Assembly (NCBI GenBank): GCA_003245715.1
Contig: QKCJ01000005.1
Coordinates: 84,478-148,477 of the forward strand
Source: a bacterium
GTDB taxonomy: Bacteria > Planctomycetota > SZUA-567
Direction of reading: 5' to 3'
DNA: 64,000 nucleotides
Both the position numbers and the translations under genes were made by a program. The notes under the pieces were generated by a model. The model was given only the letters and a program-made list of their open reading frames with translations, was not told the origin of the DNA and did no database searches. Of the stretch, positions 34,133 through 41,866 are shown piece after piece (positions within the stretch are counted from its first letter, which is position 1; the number at the start of each line of letters is the position of its first letter).

Positions 34133-34525
34133 ATGCCCAGACCACAGGGAAAAAGAAAACTTTGCTGTAAACCAGGACACACGCTCTATAAGCCTAACAG
34201 CATACCAATGCGAAACTTAGAAAGAATCGAGCTTCATCTTGATGAGATGGAGGCATTACGTCTTGCTGACAAGGAAGGATTGCTTCAGGAAGACGCCGCA
34301 ACAAGCATGGGTGTATCCAGGCCGACCTTTACGCGGATAATCGGTAATGCCAGAAAGAAGGTTGCGACGGCTCTTTGGGAGGGCAAGGCCTTGGAAATTA
34401 CTGGCGGAAATATTGAATTTTCACAACAGAGCAGCACCTGTTCGCGCTGTAACGCCGAGTATGAAGGTAATCACGATAAGCCGGATATCTGCCCTAATTG
34501 CAATAAAGAGAGTGAGACAAAGTAG
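34133..34525 (+). CDS. DUF134-family DNA-binding regulator
   Basis: 130 residues. The N-terminal signature M-P-R-P, then LERIELHLDEMEALRLAD and GLLQEDAATSMGVSRPTFTRII, is the DUF134 helix-turn-helix (sigma-70 region 4-like), followed by GKALEITGG. A C-terminal zinc-ribbon-like pair CSRC (103-106) and CPNC (120-123) is an extra metal-binding or redox-sensing module. Divergent from the NifX/MinD unit across a perfect palindrome, so it probably controls that unit and itself. TGAGG ribosome binding site. DUF134 targets are not known to me from experiment. Confidence 0.82.
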   Translation: MPRPQGKRKLCCKPGHTLYKPNSIPMRNLERIELHLDEMEALRLADKEGLLQEDAATSMGVSRPTFTRIIGNARKKVATALWEGKALEITGGNIEFSQQSSTCSRCNAEYEGNHDKPDICPNCNKESETK

Positions 34526-34653
34526 TTTCGGCACAGATTTATTTAATTCAGGAGTAAAATGTCACAGATATACAATGCGCTCTTGCACATACTGTAAGTC
34601 TGTGTATAATTTTTGTAAAATTTTAAACAATTAATTTATAATCAGGATACGGA

Positions 34654-35160
34654 ATGGATTCCAAATATATTGAAGTTGCAACCTCAAACAGTGATGCACT
34701 GATAAAAATTATCGGGCTGGGTGATATGAATCTGGCTCCGACACTTGACGACCTTACCATGGTTCTATGTCAGGAAGGGTGTCGTCATCTTGCCATTGAC
34801 CTCTCAGAATGCGCGGGTATGGACAGCACATTTATGGGTACGCTAATCAGCATTAACATCAGGTTTTCAGAAGACAACGGCTGGATGTGCCTGATTAATG
34901 TAAATCCGGAGCATAAATCCCTGCTTAAAATGCTTGGCGTCTGGGGAATGCTCAAGGTGCGTGAAAACTTCCCGATGGTGCCTGTAAAGACCGCCAAGAT
35001 CAAACCTCCGAGTGAATACATTGCAGAGAAACGGATGCAGGTTATTCAGGTGGCACATGAACGGCTGGCGGAGATCAGCGAAAACAATAAAGAGCGCTTC
35101 GGGCCATTTCTTGAAAGTCTGCGCAACGAAATAAACAAGGAAGTTGAATCTGAAGATTAG
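34654..35160 (+). CDS. STAS-domain protein (anti-sigma factor antagonist-like)
   Basis: 168 residues. A STAS domain at about 8-110 with the conserved helix start LSECAGMDSTFMGTLI; Ser58 is at the position phosphorylated in SpoIIAA-type antagonists. A C-terminal charged helical extension (about 115-168) is not part of the usual 110-residue antagonist. It converges on the SpoIIE-type phosphatase gene, the two overlapping by 4 bp at their stops. A phosphatase-antagonist pair is the core of a partner-switching system, but no RsbW-like kinase or sigma factor gene is in the window. Confidence 0.8.
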   Translation: MDSKYIEVATSNSDALIKIIGLGDMNLAPTLDDLTMVLCQEGCRHLAIDLSECAGMDSTFMGTLISINIRFSEDNGWMCLINVNPEHKSLLKMLGVWGMLKVRENFPMVPVKTAKIKPPSEYIAEKRMQVIQVAHERLAEISENNKERFGPFLESLRNEINKEVESED

Positions 35161-36332
35161 CAGTAACTGATTGAGACTTTTTTGCGGTACTTTTCTTCAA
35201 GAACTCGGGCAATGCGGCTGATGATGTTTCTGCGGGGAAGCAGGTCCGGTGGACACTCGCCTGAGATATAAGCGCCGTTAATACCCATACCAACGACAAA
35301 ATAAATTCTGTCATTATGCAGAAGCAGTCGGACAAGCCTGCCGGCGGCATTCATTACATGACTGGCATCTTCTTCATTTTCGAGCATTGCTGCAACCCGC
35401 GACAAGGTAACCAGACCCTCCGTAACCAGATCAACCCCCGGCATATATGCACAGGGAGGCAGATCACTGTCGCCGCGTCCGCGTTCAGTCTCGGCTTTTA
35501 CCCCCATGATCCGCTGGATAATATTACAGGTCGTTCCGCCACAGATTATTTTTTTACCGTCAAAACAGTAGAAGTCCTTACTGAATTTCTCATCATCATC
35601 CTTACTCGCCGGCGGGCCACTGACAAGCATCAGCTTCCGCGGTTCATGAAAATGCATCACAGCGCAGGTAATATCATCATAAGCTCTCTTGCCGCGCTCG
35701 CGGCTGATAGCGGCACTGACAATACCGTTCGCAAGAGCCAATGCGTTAATGGAGGGGTGACGCTCAAGAGCTTCATAAACATACGCCCGGAACCCATGCT
35801 CGCCCCATCCCATCGGATACTGGTCAGTACCGACACCAGCCTGAACAACTCCGTCACTGACAAAGATCAGCCTGTCATCAGCCTGAATATCAAACTCGCT
35901 GAGATAAATTGCACGGTTTTTCCAATTGGGCGAAGTAAGTTTGCGGCGCTTTATCGGCATCAGTTCATGGTTTCGGAAAAACAAGAGCTGCGGGTTGTCC
36001 ATTTCAATAACCCGTATCCCCTCCCCCTCACGATAGTCAATAACCGTGAAGGTTGCGTAGCTGATATTTCTGACTTTGCAGATCGGCAGAGCGTCGAGCA
36101 TGGTCTGCATTGAGCGGATAATATCGTTATCACTGCCGATAAACTTGATGGCCATATGTGCGGTCATTGTAGACAGGACACTGGCTTTTATGCCACTGCC
36201 CATCCCGTCAGACAGAACAGCAAGCGTCCGGTCGTCCTCAGAGATGCGGCGGCTTAGAAAGTAGTCACCATACGCATTCTCAGAGTATTTTTTTTCCTGA
36301 ACACATTCTATTTCAAGGAACAATTCACTCAT
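35157..36332 (-). CDS. SpoIIE/PP2C-type serine phosphatase
   Basis: 391 residues. PP2C metal-site motifs: LSDGMGSG at about residue 40 and VSDGVVQAG at about 160, then YDDITCAVMHF at about 225. The C-terminal about 150 residues form the extension seen in phosphatases next to [FeFe]-hydrogenase clusters (ICGGTTCNIIQR and GVDLVTEGLVTLSRV). It starts 15 bp after the sensory hydrogenase gene, with GGCGGAAT upstream, so the two form one unit. Likely to dephosphorylate a Ser/Thr-phosphorylated partner, with the convergent STAS protein an obvious candidate (inference). Confidence 0.83.
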   Translation of the reverse strand: MSELFLEIECVQEKKYSENAYGDYFLSRRISEDDRTLAVLSDGMGSGIKASVLSTMTAHMAIKFIGSDNDIIRSMQTMLDALPICKVRNISYATFTVIDYREGEGIRVIEMDNPQLLFFRNHELMPIKRRKLTSPNWKNRAIYLSEFDIQADDRLIFVSDGVVQAGVGTDQYPMGWGEHGFRAYVYEALERHPSINALALANGIVSAAISRERGKRAYDDITCAVMHFHEPRKLMLVSGPPASKDDDEKFSKDFYCFDGKKIICGGTTCNIIQRIMGVKAETERGRGDSDLPPCAYMPGVDLVTEGLVTLSRVAAMLENEEDASHVMNAAGRLVRLLLHNDRIYFVVGMGINGAYISGECPPDLLPRRNIISRIARVLEEKYRKKVSISYC

Positions 36333-36347
36333 GACATTCCGCCTGTA

Positions 36348-38081
36348 TTATTCTTCTGTAACTTCAACACTGTCATCACCGCTTGAGGCATAGTCCTCAG
36401 CAAGCGAGCGCAGCAGTATCTCGGTCTCTGCCATATTCTCGCCAAGTTCTGCCGCGATACTCTGGACGGTTTCAAGATTCTTCTTGATAACCTGTTGCGC
36501 TTTTCTGGCGATCTGCTCACGCTTCATTCCGGGATTGGTGATATCAAGCAAAATTACCCCGGCCGCCTGATTAGGCTCAATGGTAAAGACATGAAGATCA
36601 AGAATCTTGCCAAATACCTTGACTGATTCCTTGCGGATATCACGTCCGGTCTTTAGTGTCTGCTCGACAAGGTCACAGAAAGGCAAAAGCTTGGCCGCAT
36701 TAGCCCCCTCAAGGCCGGGATTTGCCTCCCATAACAATAAGGCGTCACCCCCGACAATATCGGCAAAATACTGATTACTCTCAATTATGCGAAGATCTGA
36801 GTCAATAATAACTACACCATTAGGCATACAGCGCAAGAGAGCATTGGCCTTGCGCTGGCTCATTTTGCGCAAATAGTTCAGGCACATCTGCGGTTCTGCC
36901 CTGCCCTCAAGTAACGCCGCGGCAAAACTCCTGCATGAGTTATAGCCGCAGGCGCCACAGTTAAGCTCATCATCAAGAGAGTGCTTGCCGACCCTGGCCA
37001 GCGCAGAGCGGATCTCCTCGTCGGTGTGATCCAACTCATGAATATTGGTTACCGGCACAGAGCCTTTTACTGATACACCTTCACCGGTAATAGGAAGACG
37101 CTCTTTTAATTTGCTGACATCTTCTGCCGCCAGAATGTTAAGAAGCCCCGGCCTCCCCTCACTCATACATGGCCCATTGATACAACCGCCGTCGCAGGCA
37201 AGAATCTCAACAAAGACCTTTTCCTTGAGGCCCTCTTCTTTTAATCCCGACAACGCACGCTCGATCTCGTTAAGGCCGGAGACAGTCACATATCTGATAC
37301 CCTTTCCGCCGCGGGCTTTTAAAGTATCAAGCATCCCCCCCTCTACCGGGTAAAGTGCGCCGTCAGCGGCTTTTTCGGGAACAAAGGCATCATCTTCAGT
37401 TACTGCAACGCGCTTGGGAGCAATTTCCTTTATCGAGAACCAGTTGGAAAGATCCTTGAAAGTCAGGGCCAGATTCATTGATTCTTCAAACTCATCCGCC
37501 TCGGTTTTTTTCGCAATACACGGACTGAAGAAAACAATCGCAATATCATCGCCAAAAGATTCGCGCAATAATTTACAGTGTGCCAGCGCCGGTGAGAGGA
37601 CATCAGTAATCTTCCCGGCAAGGTCAGGCAGGTATTTTCTTATGTATGCACTCGCCGCAGGACATGCTGAGGAAATCGCCAGCTTGCTCGCAGAAGCCGG
37701 AAAAGATTCTGCAAGAGCCTGTGAAACCATCTGAGCCCCAAGCGCTGTTTCACTCACAGCCTTGAAGCCAAGTTTCTTTAAGGATGCAATCATATGCGCG
37801 TCATCAATCCCCTGAAACTCACTAGCCCAGGATGGTGCAAGAGATGCATAAACATCTTTGCCGCTGTTAATAAGTTCTACCGCCCTTGGCAAATCATCGC
37901 GTACATGCTTGGCCTTGCTCGGACAGACCAGAACACAGGTCCCGCAGGCGACACAACGCTCCGGCATAACCGCAGCCCGGCCATTTTCAATCCTGATTGC
38001 CTTTGCCGGACAGTGGCGAAGACATTTGTAACAGTCTTGACACTCTGTTTTTTCAGTATATACTGGATATTTATCAGTCAT
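36348..38081 (-). CDS. HydS-like sensory [FeFe]-hydrogenase homologue with PAS domain
   Basis: 577 residues: two [4Fe-4S] ferredoxin clusters (about 14-53), an [FeFe]-hydrogenase H-cluster domain (about 75-330), a four-Cys Fe-S domain (C375, C378, C383, C400), a PAS domain (about 410-515) and a helical C-terminus. The four Cys expected to hold the H-cluster are present: C140 in SSACP, C188 in SPCIAKK, and C296 and C300 in EILACDGGC. The residue before C140, normally the proton-relay Cys of TSCCP, is Ala139, as reported for the putative sensory HydS class. So it probably senses H2 or redox state rather than turning over H2 quickly. Upstream of the phosphatase and divergent from rex. Confidence 0.85.
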   Translation of the reverse strand: MTDKYPVYTEKTECQDCYKCLRHCPAKAIRIENGRAAVMPERCVACGTCVLVCPSKAKHVRDDLPRAVELINSGKDVYASLAPSWASEFQGIDDAHMIASLKKLGFKAVSETALGAQMVSQALAESFPASASKLAISSACPAASAYIRKYLPDLAGKITDVLSPALAHCKLLRESFGDDIAIVFFSPCIAKKTEADEFEESMNLALTFKDLSNWFSIKEIAPKRVAVTEDDAFVPEKAADGALYPVEGGMLDTLKARGGKGIRYVTVSGLNEIERALSGLKEEGLKEKVFVEILACDGGCINGPCMSEGRPGLLNILAAEDVSKLKERLPITGEGVSVKGSVPVTNIHELDHTDEEIRSALARVGKHSLDDELNCGACGYNSCRSFAAALLEGRAEPQMCLNYLRKMSQRKANALLRCMPNGVVIIDSDLRIIESNQYFADIVGGDALLLWEANPGLEGANAAKLLPFCDLVEQTLKTGRDIRKESVKVFGKILDLHVFTIEPNQAAGVILLDITNPGMKREQIARKAQQVIKKNLETVQSIAAELGENMAETEILLRSLAEDYASSGDDSVEVTEE

Positions 38082-38149
38082 AATAATACCTGTTTTAACT
38101 ATGGCGAAATGTGAAACTAATATGTATTTATTTATTTTCAGCTAATAAT

Positions 38150-38178
38150 AATATATTGCAATTTGATGTTTTTGTCAA
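38150..38178 (-). promoter_or_regulatory. Promoter for hydS-phosphatase, overlapped by an inverted repeat
   Basis: Minus strand: TTGACA (38178-38173), 17-bp spacer, TATATT (38155-38150). The inverted repeat AATTTGA (38160-38166) and TCAAATT (38175-38181) overlaps the -35 and spacer. ATTGCAAT, itself palindromic, occurs at 38155-38162 and again at 38221-38228. Confidence 0.55.
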
Positions 38179-38292
38179 ATTTAATACTCATTTTTTAATA
38201 ATCCAGCCTTCATGTAAGGCATTGCAATTTAGCTGGTTATATTTATTGTAATCATTTTTTGGATTATTCGCGAAATTTTTATCTAAAACTCC

Positions 38293-38321
38293 TTGACAAA
38301 GATGTAGGTTCATTGTATATA
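38293..38321 (+). promoter_or_regulatory. Promoter of rex
   Basis: TTGACA (38293-38298), 17-bp spacer, TATATA (38316-38321). The predicted leader of about 70 nt contains a small GC-rich hairpin (CCTG/CAGG inside GCGC/GCGC) before the GGAAGGGAG ribosome binding site. Confidence 0.65.
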
Positions 38322-38400
38322 GATATTAAATTACTGAATAATTCTGGCGCGGGCAGAGCCTGTTTCGGCAGGTGCGCAGGAAGGGAGATGAGAGAGTAAG

Positions 38401-39105
38401 ATGGTTAACGGTGACAATAAAACTTCAGACAGGTCCAATATCGCCCCGGTGCCGACACTGCGGCGTCTTCCACGTTACCTTGAATATTTAAAGGGGTTGC
38501 GTGTTCATGGTGATGCGCATGTCTCCTGTACGCAGATTGCCGGAGCGCTTGATCTTGTCCCGACGCAGGTCCGTAAAGATCTTGCTTGTACGGGAATTGT
38601 CGGGAAGCCCAAGAAGGGTTATCCCGTTTTTGCATTAATGTCATCAATCGAGAATTTTCTTGGCTGGAATGACCCGCGTGATGCTTTTCTTATTGGTGCG
38701 GGTGCACTGGGTACGGCAATTCTCGGTTATGAAAGTTTCCGCAGCAATGGTCTTAACATTGTTGCCGCCTTTGACACCGATACCTCGAAAATTGGCACGA
38801 AAGTCCGTGGGGTCGAGGTGCTGGCTCTGGATAAACTTGAAGATCTCTGCCGACGCATGAAGATACTTATCGGTGTACTCACCATGCCTGCTCATTACGC
38901 TCAGGCCGTGACCGATATGCTTGTGCGCGGTGGAATTAAAGCTATATGGAATTTTACAACAGCTCGTCTGGTTGTGCCAGATGAGGTAGTTCTTGAGAAC
39001 GCACAGCTTGCATCAAGCTTTGCGGTATTAAGCAGTAAGTTACGCTCAACCATGCATGATCCTCTTGAGGAGGAATCATCCGAGGAGGTTTTCGTCTCCA
39101 ACTAA
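38401..39105 (+). CDS. rex: Redox-sensing transcriptional repressor Rex
   Basis: 234 residues. The N-terminal winged helix has LRRLPRYLEYLKGL, VSCTQIAGALDLVPTQVRKDLACTGIVGKPKKGY; the Rossmann NADH site is LIGAGALGTAI at about residue 98, and the C-terminal swapped helix follows. Rex represses fermentation and hydrogenase genes when NAD+/NADH is high and lets go when NADH rises. It lies between the divergent sensory unit and the hydCBA operon, 262 bp upstream of hydC, so these are the natural targets. I could not find a clean consensus Rex site, so target assignment is inference. Confidence 0.93.
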   Translation: MVNGDNKTSDRSNIAPVPTLRRLPRYLEYLKGLRVHGDAHVSCTQIAGALDLVPTQVRKDLACTGIVGKPKKGYPVFALMSSIENFLGWNDPRDAFLIGAGALGTAILGYESFRSNGLNIVAAFDTDTSKIGTKVRGVEVLALDKLEDLCRRMKILIGVLTMPAHYAQAVTDMLVRGGIKAIWNFTTARLVVPDEVVLENAQLASSFAVLSSKLRSTMHDPLEEESSEEVFVSN

Positions 39106-39367
39106 AGCTCTGAAAATTTAAGACTTACAATTTTAAAATTTTCTATCCTGTTGATACAGGTATGGGTTTTTCATGGCTTCATGCAGAATTATGAGCATAA
39201 ATCGATAATTATGTCAGTAAGAAAATAATATTTACTGATTTAATTACCTAATAATTTCTTGCCGTTAAAGAGTAGGCGTTCTGGCAATACGCTTTAAATA
39301 GAAATCTTAAAATTTAATGTTTAGAATTGAGTAATTCTTTTTTTTATATTCAGAGGAGTAATTCATT

Positions 39368-39856
39368 ATGGCAGCAGTAACAGATGAAGAGATGGCAGTA
39401 GTTGACACCATTCTCGAAAAGTACGGCTTGAGCGAATCGAAACTGATTCCAATTCTGGCTGAGATTCAGGAGCATTTCCGTTATGTTCCGACCAAGGCTA
39501 TGGCACACGTTGCCCAGAAGCTTGGTGTTCCGGCAGCCAAGATTTACGGTGTTGCAACATTCTATGCACACTTTGCTCTTGAGCCAAAGGGTAAGTTTGT
39601 TATCAAGGTTTGTGATGGTACAGCCTGCCACGTTAAAGGCTCTACAAAAATCATTGATGCTCTTTATGAGAAGCTTGGAGTTAACGCTGAGTCAAAGACT
39701 ACCAAGGATCAACTATTCACTGTTGAGACTGTTTCATGTCTTGGAGCTTGTGGTCTGGCTCCTGTGATGCTTGTAAATGAAGATGTATATGGTCAGGTTA
39801 AGGCTGATAAAGCCGCTGAGATTGTTGACTCAATCATTGAGGCCGAAAAAGCCTGA
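39368..39856 (+). CDS. hydC: NuoE-like [2Fe-2S] subunit of the trimeric hydrogenase (HydC)
   Basis: 162 residues, thioredoxin-like [2Fe-2S] protein. Cluster ligands are in CDGTACHVKG (two Cys) and VSCLGACGLAP (two Cys). It is the small electron-entry subunit of NAD(H)-linked, probably electron-bifurcating [FeFe] hydrogenases, with names as in Thermotoga HydABC. AGAGGAG ribosome binding site. First of three genes; hydB starts 65 bp on. A short hairpin with a T8 run lies just upstream at 39323-39346. Confidence 0.9.
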   Translation: MAAVTDEEMAVVDTILEKYGLSESKLIPILAEIQEHFRYVPTKAMAHVAQKLGVPAAKIYGVATFYAHFALEPKGKFVIKVCDGTACHVKGSTKIIDALYEKLGVNAESKTTKDQLFTVETVSCLGACGLAPVMLVNEDVYGQVKADKAAEIVDSIIEAEKA

Positions 39857-39921
39857 TTTAGCTTTTTATGTTTTTGATATTCAACTTAATAAAAAATTAT
39901 TAACTGAAAGGTAACCTGATA

Positions 39922-41811
39922 ATGAGTGCTGATCTAAAGAAAATTGCTGATGACTACGCAGCAGCAGATAAAAAAATAACAAGACGAATTGTTATTTGTG
40001 CCGGTACCGGATGTGTTGCTAACGGCTCACTTAAGGTTCGTGATGCGTTGGTTGCTGAACTGAAGAAAAAGAATATCAACGTTAGCGTTGAGCTTGATGT
40101 TCATAACTGCGGTGATGAGACTACTTATGTTTCAAAGAGTGGCTGTCAGGGCTTCTGCCAGCAGGGTCCACTTCTTCACATTGCCCCGGATGACATCCTT
40201 TATGTTATGGTCAAGCCGGAAGATGTTGAAGAGTTGGTGGCAAAGACAATCGTCGGCGGCGAAGTTGTTGAACGCCTGCTCTACACTGAGCCATCATCCG
40301 GCAAGAAGTGCAAGGGTGATGCTGAGATTCCGTTCTACAACCGTCAGACTCGTACAGTTCTCAAGAACTGCCGCATTGAGCCAGGCAGCATTGAGGAATA
40401 TATTGCGACAGGCGGTTATGCTGGTGCAATGAAAGCACTTTGCGACATGAGTGCTGAAGGCGTTTGCCAGGAAGTGCTTGCCAGTGGCCTGCGTGGTCGA
40501 GGTGGTGGCGGCTTCCCGACTGGTCTTAAGTGGAAATTTACACTCCCTAACAAGAGTGACAAAAAGTATGTTATCTGTAATGGTGACGAAGGTGACCCGG
40601 GCGCGTTTATGGACCGTTCAGTTCTTGAAGGTAACCCGCACAGTGTTATCGAAGGTATGTTGATTGCTGCTAAAGCAATCGAAGCTAACGAAGGTTATAT
40701 CTACGTCCGTGCTGAATATCCTCTTGCTGTTGAGCGCATGAACCGCGCGGTTGAAGACGCCATGAAGGTGGGTGTACTTGGCAAGAACATCTTCGGTTCA
40801 GGTCAGGATTTCATTCTTCACGTTATGGAAGGTGCCGGCGCGTTTGTCTGTGGTGAAGAAACAGCCCTTATCGCTTCTATCGAAGGTCAACGCGGTATGC
40901 CACGTCCAAAGCCACCGTTCCCTGCTGTCAGCGGTCTCTGGGGCAAGCCAACTGTTATCAACAACGTTGAAACCCTTTCATCAATCGGCCGAATTATCAA
41001 GGACGGTGCTGATGAATACAAGAAGATCGGTACAGAAAAGTCACCGGGTACAAAGACCTTTGCACTTACCGGTCACGTTGCCAACACCGGTCTTATCGAA
41101 GTTCCGTTTGGCACAACACTCCGCGAAATCGTTATGGAGATTGGTGGCGGTGTTACAGATGACGAAGGTAACCTTACCGGCGAATGCTTCAAGTCTGTCC
41201 AGATTGGTGGTCCTTCAGGTGGTTGTCTGACTGAAGAGATGCTTGATCTGCCGCTTGACTTTGACTCACTCAAGTCTGTTGGCGCGATGGTTGGTTCGGG
41301 TGGTCTTGTTGTTATGAACAAACAGACCTGTATGGTAAGTGTTGCGAAGTTCTTCATGCAGTTCACCCAGAATGAATCATGCGGCAAGTGTGTTCCATGC
41401 CGTGAAGGTACAAAGCAGATGCTCTCAATGCTTGAAGACATTACAAGCGGCGAAGCGACTGTTGAGACACTTGACCTGCTTGAGCAGCTGGCAAGATCAG
41501 TTCAGAAAGCATCACTCTGCGGACTTGGCAAGACTGCTCCTAACCCGGTTCTTTCAACTCTTAAATACTTCCGTGATGAGTACATGTCTCACGTTGTCGA
41601 CAAGAGATGTCCTGCCGGTCAGTGCAAGGATCTGGCAATGCCTGAGATCATCGCCGAAAAGTGCAAGGGCTGTACAGCCTGTCTGCGCAAGTGTCCGGTT
41701 GGCGCGATCACCGGCGAAGTAAAGAAACCGCACGTGATTGATGCAGAAAAGTGTATCAAGTGTGGAGCTTGTGCCGCTGCATGTAAATTTGGCGCAATCG
41801 TTGGCGTTTGA
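39922..41811 (+). CDS. hydB: NuoF-like flavoprotein subunit of the trimeric hydrogenase (HydB)
   Basis: 629 residues. An N-terminal thioredoxin-like [2Fe-2S] domain (CAGTGCVANGS and GCQGFCQQGP, about 26-80), then the NuoF core: GLRGRGGGGFPTGLKW (FMN/NADH site, about 189) and NGDEGDPGAFMDRS, and the N3 cluster ESCGKCVPCREG (about 485). A C-terminal 2[4Fe-4S] ferredoxin follows (CKGCTACLRKCP and CIKCGACAAACK). This domain order matches HydB of bifurcating hydrogenases, which couple NADH and ferredoxin to H2. Bifurcation itself cannot be proved from sequence. Confidence 0.93.
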   Translation: MSADLKKIADDYAAADKKITRRIVICAGTGCVANGSLKVRDALVAELKKKNINVSVELDVHNCGDETTYVSKSGCQGFCQQGPLLHIAPDDILYVMVKPEDVEELVAKTIVGGEVVERLLYTEPSSGKKCKGDAEIPFYNRQTRTVLKNCRIEPGSIEEYIATGGYAGAMKALCDMSAEGVCQEVLASGLRGRGGGGFPTGLKWKFTLPNKSDKKYVICNGDEGDPGAFMDRSVLEGNPHSVIEGMLIAAKAIEANEGYIYVRAEYPLAVERMNRAVEDAMKVGVLGKNIFGSGQDFILHVMEGAGAFVCGEETALIASIEGQRGMPRPKPPFPAVSGLWGKPTVINNVETLSSIGRIIKDGADEYKKIGTEKSPGTKTFALTGHVANTGLIEVPFGTTLREIVMEIGGGVTDDEGNLTGECFKSVQIGGPSGGCLTEEMLDLPLDFDSLKSVGAMVGSGGLVVMNKQTCMVSVAKFFMQFTQNESCGKCVPCREGTKQMLSMLEDITSGEATVETLDLLEQLARSVQKASLCGLGKTAPNPVLSTLKYFRDEYMSHVVDKRCPAGQCKDLAMPEIIAEKCKGCTACLRKCPVGAITGEVKKPHVIDAEKCIKCGACAAACKFGAIVGV

Positions 41812-41866
41812 TGCCCGTTTACGATTTTAATTTAGCTTGAGAAAAATAATCCAAAGGATAAATAAA

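Noticed and set aside
38082..39367. Consensus Rex operator near rex, hydS or hydC
   Set aside because: No TTGTGAA...TTCACAA or TTGTTAA...TTAACAA type site was found. Only weaker repeats (38160-38181, ATTGCAAT pairs, TTCGCGAA at 38267-38274) are there, so Rex control is left as inference.
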